From Welwitschia mirabilis (Eukaryota > Gnetophyta > Gnetopsida > Welwitschiales), in contig JBOZIK010000001.1 of NCBI GenBank assembly GCA_051453625.1, forward strand, positions 20,040,684-20,080,363: a DNA stretch of 39,680 nt, read 5' to 3'. Of this stretch, positions 31,270-39,680 are shown piece by piece (the stretch's first letter is position 1; the number at the start of each line of letters is the position of its first letter). Below the pieces are notes generated by a model. That model worked only from the letters and a program-made list of their open reading frames with translations. It was not told where the DNA came from and did no database searches. A program made the position numbers and the translations under genes.

Positions 31270-32200
31270 GATTCTCATTGTCTTTGTTGAAACATCAACA
31301 ACATTCTTCTTCTTGTTGTACATCTTCTAAGGTCTTCCACTATGACTTCCCTAATGAAGTGAAACTTCACGTTAATGTGTCTTGTCCTCCCATGCAAAGT
31401 TAAGTTTCTAACCAATAGTGCCTTTTGCCTACATAAATGTTTTTTGGGGAAAAAGGGGTAGTTTTTGTACTTTAAGCCAAAAGAAAAACGAAACCTGCAT
31501 AACCAAATACCTTCTTGCATCCCTCCATAAGAGCCATTTATTTAACTTCTATGGAAGACAACTTCACCAAGGTTTGAAGCCTTGATAACCAACTAACTAC
31601 AACTCCATTAACAGATGCTCGACCTTTACAGCTTCATGCTATGAGCTAGGATAACCTTTGCTGAACAAACCTAAAATGGAAACCTAATGGAGCATTCACA
31701 AGCTTGGCATTGTTCCATGCAAATAAAATAATCTAACTAGCTTCTCGAGCATACATTGTCTTACATGAAGGTATCAACCTCCTTATACCATTGTCTTGAG
31801 GCCTATTTTTAAGCCATAAAGCCTCTTCTTTAAAAACATATAAGATAAAGCTGCTATCACTATGGAGAAGTGTGGTCTTGTTATCTAGTTGTTCCATTTC
31901 TAAACTAAAGCATGCAACAAGCAATAAACTAATTGATCTTAAAAATGCTTCATAATAGGAGAAAAGATTTTAGTGAAGCCAATTACTAGCTCTTGTGCAA
32001 AGCACTTTAACACCAAATTGCCTTTGTACCTCTTCTCTCTATTTCCCTCTTTCACGATTCTAAAAATCCACCTATCTAAAGAGCTTTGTGTCCCTGGAAA
32101 ATTCTACCAATTCCCACTGTTGTTTTGCTACAAGGAAATGCATTACTCTCATTTCTTTCTATTTAGTTACTTCAGCACATGAATTTGCTTCTTCAATTGC
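31270..32200 (-). pseudogene. Ty1/copia pol relic: reverse transcriptase and RNase H
   Basis: Stop- and frame-broken. From high to low coordinates: QQWELVEFSRDTKLF (RT start, x-x-W-E-L-V), LEMEQLDNKTTLLHSDSS (the E-Q-L-D-V-K-T-A-F-L-H-G-D block with substitutions, first catalytic Asp region), ASRQWYKEVDTFM (P-R-Q-W-Y-K-x-F-D-x-F-M), then RNase H with KLSSIEVK-stop-MALMEGCKK and NLTLHGRTRHINVKFHFIRE. The YVDD segment and much of the palm are deleted. Order and strand agree with the LTR at 30978-31159. Confidence 0.75.
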
Positions 32201-32282
32201 TTTAAATCCTCCCATATTTGTATATAACACATAATGCAAAGCAGAGGAATACCCTTGAGGAAGCTGTTTCTTGGAAGTAAAG

Positions 32283-32655
32283 CCAAATCTCTTGATATTA
32301 TTTATTTTTTTATAATGTGACTTTATATATTTTTATATAGTCCCTTTTCTTGTTGTAATATTAAAAAGAAAAAGGGAAGTTAAATNNNNNNNNNNNNNNN
32401 NNNNNNNNNNNNNNNNNNNNNNNNNNNNNNNNNNNNNNNNNNNNNNNNNNNNNNNNNNNNNNNNNNNNNNNNNNNNNNNNNNNNNNNNNNNNNNNNNNNN
32501 NNNNNNNNNNNNNNNNNNNNNNNNNNNNNNNNNNNNNNNNNNNNNNNNNNNNNNNNNNNNNGCTTCCAGGGTTGGTCCCCACATTGGGGTTTTCCACGTA
32601 AATATGATGTGTTGATATTTGCATTTTGCTTTTGCTTTGCTGTATTTTTGTAACA
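32283..32655 (+). repeat. Copia LTR followed by primer site, gapped
   Basis: Starts near GCCAAATCTCTTG and ends TTTTTGTAACA. Its first ~100 bp match 39395-39500 (GCCAAATCTCTTG, TTATATAGTCCC, CTTGTTGTAA, ATATTAAA). Its last ~66 bp match 34076-34141 almost exactly. 176 N fall inside. Confidence 0.78.
32386..32561. other. Sequence gap (176 N)
   Basis: Gap within the copia LTR. Confidence 1.
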
Positions 32656-32657
32656 AC

Positions 32658-32669
32658 TGGTATCAGAGC
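32658..32669 (+). promoter_or_regulatory. Primer-binding site, initiator tRNA-Met
   Basis: Perfect TGGTATCAGAGC two bases after the LTR end TAACA. It marks the plus-strand start of a copia interior. Only about 160 bp of interior is visible before the 100-N gap; it holds no recognisable gag. Confidence 0.88.
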
Positions 32670-32828
32670 GAGGTTCGAAGTACTTTCCATTTGAATATCT
32701 TTTAGAGGCCCTTTGCGAGCGCGCGAAGCGCGCGAGCCTAAATTTATGCAGACGGTCATCATTCTTCGTCTAGTACCTATTCTTTTCATATTGATAATGG
32801 AGAGGTTGCAGACAGCAGATAAGCTCGT

Positions 32829-32928
32829 NNNNNNNNNNNNNNNNNNNNNNNNNNNNNNNNNNNNNNNNNNNNNNNNNNNNNNNNNNNNNNNNNNNNNNNN
32901 NNNNNNNNNNNNNNNNNNNNNNNNNNNN
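32829..32928. other. Sequence gap (100 N)
   Basis: Round-number gap in the copia interior; the left edge of the nested LTR may be hidden here. Confidence 1.
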
Positions 32929-33010
32929 TGTAGAGATAATTGATTTCAATGATGAGCAAGAACTGGCAACAACGCACCTTTTCATGTGCAAATTAGAAGC
33001 TGTGCCACCC

Positions 33011-33382
33011 GGGACGTCCAATTCTCAAACCGGGACGTTCGACCCTGTATACGGCAGAACATATAGGGACGTCCGACCTACTACCTAGGACGTCCGGATT
33101 ACAACGCGGTCCAAAAGTACTGGGACGTCCGACCTGCTACCTGGGAAGTCCGGCTTACAACGCGATCCAAATGTATTGGGACGTCTGACTTGCTACCTGG
33201 GACATCCGGATTAGAACGCAGTCAAAATGTACTGGGACGTCCGACCTGCAAGACGAGACGTCCGGACTTGAACGCGGAAAAGATATATAGGGACGTCCGG
33301 ATCTGAAACTGAGACGTCTGGATCTAACCCAGAAACTAAATGTTATAACCAGGGTGTCCGGTACAAAGAAGTGGGACGTCCG
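33011..33382. repeat. Paired GGGACGTCCG array in the LTR U3 region
   Basis: Fourteen copies of a 10-bp motif close to GGGACGTCCG start at 33011, 33032, 33066, 33087, 33122, 33143, 33178, 33199, 33234, 33255, 33290, 33311, 33351 and 33373. Within pairs the step is 21 bp (22 in the last); between pairs 34-35 bp (40 before the last). The higher-order unit is about 56 bp. The core GACGTC is a palindromic ACGT element of the kind bound by plant bZIP factors. Confidence 0.9.
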
Positions 33383-33552
33383 ACCTAAAAAAATATGAAC
33401 ATTGCAGATGTCAGAACGACGCGGTTTTCAAGCGAAAACGTCTTGGGCAGCGGTTAGAACTCCTTTGGGATGCAGCCCAAATGTTTATAACAGCAGACCA
33501 ACGGTTAAGGATCTCATCAAAAGGATCCAACAGCTATTTTCATTGTGATGTC

Positions 33553-33560
33553 TATATAAG
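33553..33560 (+). promoter_or_regulatory. LTR TATA box
   Basis: TATATAAG, about 170 bp downstream of the motif array and about 515 bp before the LTR end. It is the best candidate for the U3 promoter of this LTR. Confidence 0.6.
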
Positions 33561-34075
33561 TCATTCAAAACCCACTTGAAATGGTTATTGTTTCAAACTG
33601 GTTGTAAAATCATCTCTGTCATTCTTCTATATGTACTTCACTAAGTGATCTATTGAAGAAGGAATCCTTTGTGCTAAAATTGCTGATGTATTGTGCTCAA
33701 GGCATCCTTACCATCAGAATCCTCCATTGTTGAATTGCTTTGAAGCTTGTTGAAGCAAGCTTGTAATCCCCAGGAGAAGGGATTGAATGTAACCTTGAGG
33801 AAAGGTGTTGCCCAGAGTGATTGGGTGTTTTGATAAGGGAACCAGGAGGCTGAAAGCACGTTGCTGCCCCCTGTGAGTGGAGTAGGCAAGGATTGCCGAA
33901 CCACTATAAATCTGGTGCATTGTCTCTTGTTTCATGTGCATTGTTATTAGTTTATTTTCTTGATTGATTTTATATCTCAGATTAATTGTGAAGATTTAGA
34001 TTCATATTCATATTTCACAATAAATTTAATTTACCCTATTCACCCCCCCTCTAGGGTGCTTCTTTGATCCTAACA

Positions 34076-34141
34076 TTTTCCACGTAAATATGGTGTGTTG
34101 ATATTTGCATTTTGCTTTTGCTTTGCTGTATTTTTCTAACA
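34076..34141 (+). repeat. 3' end fragment of the copia LTR seen at 32283-32655
   Basis: TTTTCCACGTAAATATGGTG... to ...TTTTTCTAACA, two or three differences from 32590-32655. It abuts the end of the SIRE-like LTR at 34075, so that LTR either inserted into it or truncated it. Confidence 0.85.
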
Positions 34142-35494
34142 TGTTTAACTCTGATAAAACATCTCACACACTCGAAGGTATTTATTGTGAAATACCAAGG
34201 CATAGCATAATGCGAAGGCTAGCCTAGATTGCCGAGTCGTGAAACAAAAAAATGTTGAATGCAAATGCAAGAAGAACAATAATAAAAATAACATGCAACA
34301 AGGAAAAATAAAACAAGCAAGGTACGCTGAGATTTAACATGGTTCAGCAATGCACCTACCTCCACAGGAAAGAGGATTTGCCTTTCTTGTTACAAAAGGA
34401 ACAACGAAATAAAAGAGACTACAACTCAAATCTGCAATACAATAGCAACATCCTAGAGCACTACTAGCTCCTCTTCCTCAGCCAAGACACTCACAACCCT
34501 AAACAAGCCAACAATGCTTGTGATCCTACACAATTGAATGTGGTGTGATGATCTAAATTGTAATGCAACGAGTTCTTCCTATGGCCATTTATGTAGACCC
34601 ACAGCTGGGGTTACATAGGGAAAATCCTAAAATAAGCATACTTTGTCATTGATTATTTGGGGTTCATGCTTATCTTGGGTATGTTAGTTTGGGATAGAAA
34701 ATAACATGCCAACCTTAAAACAAACAAGGCATGGTTGGCAAATATATAACTTAGAGTAAGGCTAAATGGAGAATAAAACAAAGGAGTCAAATGACAAAAA
34801 AGATGAAAGAGCCAATTTAAGGCTCATATTCGAATAGTATTGATGGGTGATTCTTAGTGGCCATGCCAATCACCATTGTAAGAGTTGTCACCATTATCAT
34901 CATCATCTTCTTCTTCTTCTTTTTCTTCTTCTTCTTCTTGACCTATAACTTTTATTGTAAGAACTTGTTATTCCTCTTGCTCATTTTCAATTTCATCCTT
35001 CACCTTGTAAGACAAATGTGGGAAGCTAGAATCCAGTTCACTCTGATTCTTGTTCTAGCATCCATAGGACATTATATTCTTTCAAAAAGTGTTGCATACT
35101 TGAAACAATGGGGAAGGTGATATTGGAAAAACAAAAATTTCTCATTAATGTGTTAACTATTGCAAAAACTATAGTCGTGAAATATAAAAGGAAGGAAATC
35201 AAATGAGGACAAGCCTATGTGCATGAGGATTTCAAACTAGACTGGAAGCAAGTAGCAAAATTCATTTTTTAGGAAGTATCACTTCGAAAGCTCGTTCAAG
35301 AGATATTTCAAATTGTTGATGACATCCCTCTCAAGGATTTAATTTTCTATAAGAAGGAAAAAGACAAATGCAAATATATTCAGAACAAGAGGAAGAACCT
35401 AGAGTATTAGTCCTTAAAATGTCTTTTAAAACTATGGTTCTTAAACTTTGGAGGGAAGAAATGCAAGAGAAAATATAGGAACTAAGGTGAAAAT
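34142..35494. other. Unassigned, with LTR-like debris
   Basis: 34310-34390 has GAGATTTAACATGGTTCAGC, which resembles the inverted 3' end of a copia LTR (minus strand). A CTT/TTC microsatellite lies at 34907-34939. The open frame at 34857-35120 exists only because of it. Confidence 0.4.
34907..34939. repeat. (TTC)n microsatellite
   Basis: Eleven TTC units with one interruption, preceded by ATC repeats. Confidence 0.9.
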
Positions 35495-35870
35495 TGTTAT
35501 GAAAACCAACGTAGCAAATAAAAACAGCGAGCAAAAGAACAACACACAAGATTTAATGTGGAAAAGCCTAATGCAAGGAAAAACCATGGCAAGTAGGTAG
35601 AGCTATTCATCTTCTTCAAAGAGCAAAAGAAATATGTACAAAACAAAGCCTTTCAAGCCAAGTCAATCTAAAAAGTTCTAGAAAGTTCCCCTTCTAGAAA
35701 ATTCCTCCCCTTTCCTCATCCTTTTTTTGGGTTTTTTTTCAAATACTTCAAGGAGTTAAAACATAACCTCCTTTTACAACATTACAAAAAATGGCGTCAA
35801 TGTTAAAACATAACATTACAATAAAAAAGGGCAAATTTGGCTTCACTTTTTTCTAATAAAAATCGTAACA
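35495..35870 (-). repeat. Solo copia LTR, minus strand
   Basis: 376 bp, on the minus strand TGTTACGATTT...TTCATAACA, with GAAGCCAAATTTG near the start and CTTTTCCACATTAAATC near the end. It is the best-preserved copy of the family at 17800-18161 and 26935-27291. No target duplication is evident (AAAAT versus TTTTA). Confidence 0.72.
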
Positions 35871-36599
35871 TTTTATTAATATTTTATTGATATGTTTTGG
35901 AAAGATTTTTTAAACATGGACGTAGGATAACATGGAGCAAAGGGCAATGAACTAGGGGACATGAGCAAGAAATTGCTACCATCAAGCCTCACTCTCAATA
36001 ACACCCCTCGGATCCAGCCAAGAACTATCATGAAATCCCTCGCTTCCTGCATACCTCGACATAACATCACGGCCATGCTGTTATGTCACCATTGTAATCC
36101 TTCAACATAATCACAACTCAATTTCAAGGGACACATTACCTCGTATAGTGTAACTCAATATTGTTAATAAAAGTAGTTTATTAACTAATCATGTCTTTGA
36201 AGAACTCTTCACTGTCTTTAGTAAGCATCTTCGAACATTATGACCCTTTTTACATTAACTTTACAAGTTAACTGTAACACTTTACATAAGGAGACACATT
36301 TGACTTAATAAGAATTGCCTTCTTTATTCAATACCTTCAAACATTAAGAGTACATCATCTTCAATGCTAGGAAAAGTGAACTTGAAAATGTTACGAACCT
36401 CCCTTTATGTTTCTCATTTGTCCTCAAACACAACTTTATCCAACTCTATAGTCTCCATTTTAAGTTCTTCTAATGCATCTTCCTTGCCACCATCACTTGT
36501 AACCCTACAAGTCGTTCCTTTACTAGGATATCAAAATGATGTGGTATTGTTGGAACTCCTACTTTCTTTGCTTTTATGGCTCCATAGGGCTAGATGATA

Positions 36600-37500
36600 A
36601 GGTGAACCCTCTGATTTCTCCAAGTATTTGGATCACACTAGAATTCTAGCCTCTAGATAGTACTTCGTCTTCTTGTAAGCCTCTTGTCACGACTTTGCTT
36701 TTGAGAACAAACCTACTCTCTTAGTCAAAAGGGTGCCAATGAAGCTATTGGCTAGTTCTTCAAAATCCTTTTGTCTTTGGATACTTGACAAGTTTTTGGA
36801 ACATAGTTCAATGATTGTCAAGGAATCTCTTCCCCACCCTGAACCACTTGTATTGCATCTACTTATCTTCAATAAAGTAATATGAAAAAACAGCTCTCTG
36901 AAATTCTTCAACGAAGATATTCCTCTCTAGGAATACAACATAATTAGACTTCACATCCTCCCACCACTTTGAAACACCTCTAGACAAGAACATGATAGCA
37001 CAAGTGCATCTTTTATCCAAGGAGTAATCTTGAGAGAGAGAATCCTCAAAAAATTGCAACCATTATCCATTGCAATGCTTCTTAATGATTTCCAGACTCA
37101 CCATCATACATCTAGAACTCGATGTCTTTGACATATTCACAGAACTCCCTTTCATTTTCAATAAGCTCCGAATGTGACCTAGAACCCTAAGTGAGATTCT
37201 GAATCTGCATTTTTAGGTGTTAGACTTGATCATGTAGATAAAGTAACATCGATGATATCTAGAGAGGCTTGGGAAAGTCAATTGCCAATCTCTACAATCC
37301 TCATCTTGTAACCACCTCCAAGGTACTTCCCAAGGCTTATCACTCAAAATTTAAAGAATGGCACCCAATATTGAATTTGCATCTTGTTGGGATGTTTGTG
37401 GCTGTTGGTGACTGACAAGGTTTTAGTGGTCAACATCTTGTATTTCTTTTTCAATGTTGGAGATGTGTGCCTTCACTTTTTTCTCCATAGCTCGCCAACC
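36600..37500 (-). pseudogene. Ty3/gypsy Gag relic
   Basis: Minus strand, highest coordinate first: EKKVKAHISNIEKEIQDVDH (coiled-coil-like N-terminal part, about 37490-37430), then the capsid core with FLSRGVSKWWEDVKSN and NIFVEEFQRAVFSYYFIEDK (37060-36860), and ELANSFIGTLLTKRVG (about 36770-36710). The W-W plus W/F-x-E-F pattern is that of Retrotrans_gag. Frame breaks are frequent. No pol was found beside it. Confidence 0.6.
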
Positions 37501-37720
37501 TACCAACCGATGTAGTGCACTTGTTGCTTATAGTGAGCAAGAATTCTGATAGCAAAAGAAGAAACAATTGGTTAGAGAAGATGTGATAGCTGATCGAAAC
37601 TACAACTCCCTGGTAGAATTCTTTAAAGGAAATGAGCTATAATTGGAAGTGTTAAAAGGATATGTATAAGATTTGTTAGGATTTACAAGAGCATCATTAT
37701 AGATGTTAATAAGTTATACA

Positions 37721-38027
37721 TGTTTTGTACGCATTCCTCATGCTTCCCCTAATGAATGAGTTTACCTACGAATTCTAGTTTCCACCTTAGTCATGGCTTT
37801 TAGCATGATGATAATAGGCCCAACAATTGGTATCAGAGCCATGGTTTTCACTTAATTCTGGGTTCAAATCTCCTCGATGTCTCGTTGTCCCATGTGAGCA
37901 CTCGACATGTGGAGGGAGAGATCGCAAGGTGCACATTCCTCATGCCTAGCCCAACAAGCAAGTTTATCTGTGGGTTCCAGCTTCCACCGAAGTCATGCCT
38001 TGTGGTATGACATTAATAGGCCCAACA
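37721..38027 (+). mobile_element. TRIM element copy C, complete but older
   Basis: 307 bp. LTRs at 37721-37825 and about 37923-38027. Primer site TGGTATCAGAGC at 37828-37839, purine-rich GGAGGGAGAGAT before the 3' LTR. Perfect target duplication ATACA at 37716-37720 and 38028-38032. The 3' LTR start (CGCAAGG) has lost the TGTTGGG seen in copy A. Same family as 6914-7224 and 26325-26639. Confidence 0.9.
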
Positions 38028-38129
38028 ATACAACCTAAAAACTTACTGGTGATCTGTATAACTATAGAGTCCACTCAACAATACCAAAGATAATGATATT
38101 GGACAAAGAAGACTTCAAGTTCACTTGTA

Positions 38130-39300
38130 GGTCTCCAAGTCAAAATGAAGGTGTCCTAGGTTGACTAGGAGAGCTTGGGGATGCCCTAAAAGGCTTGAAG
38201 GTCAATATTGCGAGCTATAGGGCACCTTGCATGGATTCAAGCAGCTATGAGACATCTTTGGAGATTTGCAAATTGATCTTGGAGCTCTAGGAAGCACGAG
38301 ATGGAATCAAGTAGCTCTGACACTCCTTGTTTGTACTTGAGGTGATCTATGTTGGTTCTAGGGCACCTTAACAACTATAGGATGTAAGGCCACTTCAATA
38401 ATGAAGGGACAAGCTGAAGGGACTCCATCGTGTTGCGGAAGATGAAAGACTACTTTAGAATGTCTTAAGGGTGCAAGAGATGAAGGAAGGTAACTTCAGA
38501 CACCATAGATGACTTAAGGTAGGTGTGAGACGCCCAAGGGGATAATAGATATAGTCACAACAACTCAGAGGCAACATGGAAGTCATGTACTTGATCAAGG
38601 ATACCCTGCATAGGCGTGAAACCACATACATTGATTGTGAGACACTTTGATGACTTCTATGTGCTTTAGGACATCCTATGGATCACGTCTATGGTCATTA
38701 TTGAATATTTGTATAGGATGCCTTCGATGGCTTAGGATGGCACTACAGCACCCTAGAAGTGAAGGAGCTGGATTGTGAGAGTTGTAAAGTGTCTTGGTAC
38801 TTAGGAGAATTAACTTCAATAGCTTTGGTGACTATAGATGTTTATGGGGTGCCCTAGAAGTCAGAAGAAAGAATCCTGTGACCTTTGGGGCATTCTAAAT
38901 GACAATCAGGCACCTTTGAAGCGAGGATAATGAAGTATAAGAACTATGGAGTACCCCAGATGATATTGACTATTCCTAGGGCACCTTGAAGCCTATGATA
39001 ATTGACATTGAGAATAATGGGATACCTTCGATGATAAAGAATGTCTTTGAGACACCCTAAGGGTCATGATCATAAGCTACACTAGATGTGGAATGCCCTG
39101 CATGGGAATAGAGTGAAGTTAGGGAGCTATTGGACATCCTAGCTTACTTGGACTTGCTTGGAGATAGACTTGAGGTCTTGAAAGTGGACAATGACAACTA
39201 TGGAGCAACCTGGATGACAAGGACACGTGGTGGAACAACCTAGTGGTGATGCTGATAGATTTGGCTAGTTGTGGAATGCCCTAGGCACTAGGGATTAAGC
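38130..39300. repeat. Irregular degenerate repeat around GGGGCACCCTAGATGAC
   Basis: Many variants of TGGGRYRCCYTNGATGAY recur (for example near 38219, 38361, 38599, 38717, 38850, 38885, 38908, 38948, 39021, 39050, 39088, 39201, 39267), commonly followed by a GAYATTGA / AACTATG-type spacer. Spacing is about 30-60 bp, not constant. No open frame longer than about 60 codons crosses it. Confidence 0.6.
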
Positions 39301-39394
39301 TACAGGAATCTTTCATTGGAAAAAGATGAAGTAGTGGACTGAGATGAAAATGATAATAATAATATCATTTGGAAAGATTTCTTGAATAAGCTAA

Positions 39395-39680
39395 GCCAAA
39401 TCTCTTGGCGTTATTTATTCCTTTGGAGTTTTGACTCTATATTGTTTATATAGTCCCCTTCTTGTTGTAAGTCAATATTAAAGGGAGAACGCAAGTCTAA
39501 TGGGGTCATCTAGAAGGTTCTAGAAGTTAGGGCTAGGGTTTCTACCCTAACAGGAAATCTATATAAAGGAAATAGAGGCACGGATTGCCATAAGGTGTGT
39601 GGAAGTCAAGAGTTGTAATATTGGCTATAAAAGACGGCTTGTATCCTTCCCTTTTTTTCATTCCAATAAGAGAGCTTTGC
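39395..39680 (+). repeat. Start of a copia LTR, truncated by the window end
   Basis: GCCAAATCTCTTGGCG, TTATATAGTCCCC and CTTGTTGTAAGTCAATATTAAA match the beginning of 32283-32655. CTATATAAAGG near 39552 may be its TATA box. It could be the 3' LTR of the element whose primer site is at 32658, or a separate copy. Confidence 0.7.

Larger units (their letters stand above)
32929..34075 (+). mobile_element. Copia LTR (SIRE/Maximus-like ending), probably solo, nested
   Basis: Ends CACCCCCCCTCTAGGGTG...TTGATCCTAACA, an ending typical of SIRE-type copia LTRs. A TATA box (TATATAAG, 33553-33560) is followed by about 500 bp of transcribed-type LTR sequence. Upstream of the TATA lies the GGGACGTCCG array. 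No primer site follows; instead the next base begins a fragment of another LTR family. The left boundary is not determined. Confidence 0.65.

Noticed and set aside
33011-33382. CRISPR-like regular array
   Set aside because: Plant nuclear context, 10-bp core motifs, similar spacers and LTR setting; not a CRISPR.
34857-35120. Small membrane-like protein with poly-Phe
   Set aside because: The hydrophobic run is a translated (TTC)n microsatellite and nothing else in it looks conserved.
36364-36597. 77-residue plus-strand open frame rich in Ser/Leu
   Set aside because: It overlaps the antisense side of the gypsy gag debris and resembles no protein family.

Overview
The window looks like nuclear DNA from a seed plant. 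It is AT-rich, has spliceosomal introns, and is full of LTR retrotransposons with the plant initiator-tRNA-Met primer site (TGGTATCAGAGC). It also carries an Athila/Tat-like Ty3/gypsy relic and a plant DUF659-type hAT transposase relic. Very long, transposon-filled introns around one intact gene would fit a large genome such as a gymnosperm's, but the sequence does not prove the taxon. Seven runs of N (2782-3565, 4651-5555, 15346-15355, 20172-21032, 21971-22070, 32386-32561, 32829-32928) show it is a draft scaffold.

One host gene dominates. On the minus strand, from an ATG at 25189 down to at least 1332, eleven coding exons join in one continuous frame of 683 codons. They encode an ataxin-2-like protein (plant CID3/CID4 type): an Lsm/Sm-like fold, an LsmAD domain, and a PAM2 motif that binds poly(A)-binding protein. 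The 3' end is not visible and probably lies beyond the left edge. Two introns are huge. The one of about 7.0 kb (15842-22801) holds a hAT element of about 3.6 kb and a copia relic. The one of about 12.5 kb (1645-14182) holds a minus-strand gypsy element with a small TRIM element inside it. Two introns appear to use GC donors, including the 12.5-kb one.

Layout: 1-107, a 21-bp tandem array built on GGGACRTCCC; 1332-25189, the ataxin-2-like gene with its transposon-filled introns; 25190-26324, probable 5' UTR intron or upstream sequence; 26325-26639, a complete TRIM; 26935-27291, a solo LTR; 27292-30965, mostly unassigned; 30966-32200, a minus-strand copia pol relic with its LTR; 32283-34141, a plus-strand copia LTR and primer site with a second LTR nested beside it that carries a striking paired GGGACGTCCG array; 34142-37720, LTR debris and a gypsy gag relic; 37721-38027, a third TRIM; 38130-39300, an irregular degenerate repeat; 39395-39680, the start of another copia LTR cut by the window end.

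Nothing here forms a pathway. The biology is an RNA-binding regulatory gene that keeps its reading frame despite about 19 kb of mobile DNA in its introns, plus several transposon families with regulatory-looking arrays. The most unusual pattern is the array at 33011-33382: fourteen GGGACGTCCG-like sites in seven pairs, 21 bp apart within a pair and mostly about 35 bp between pairs. The array at the left edge uses the same 21-bp step.
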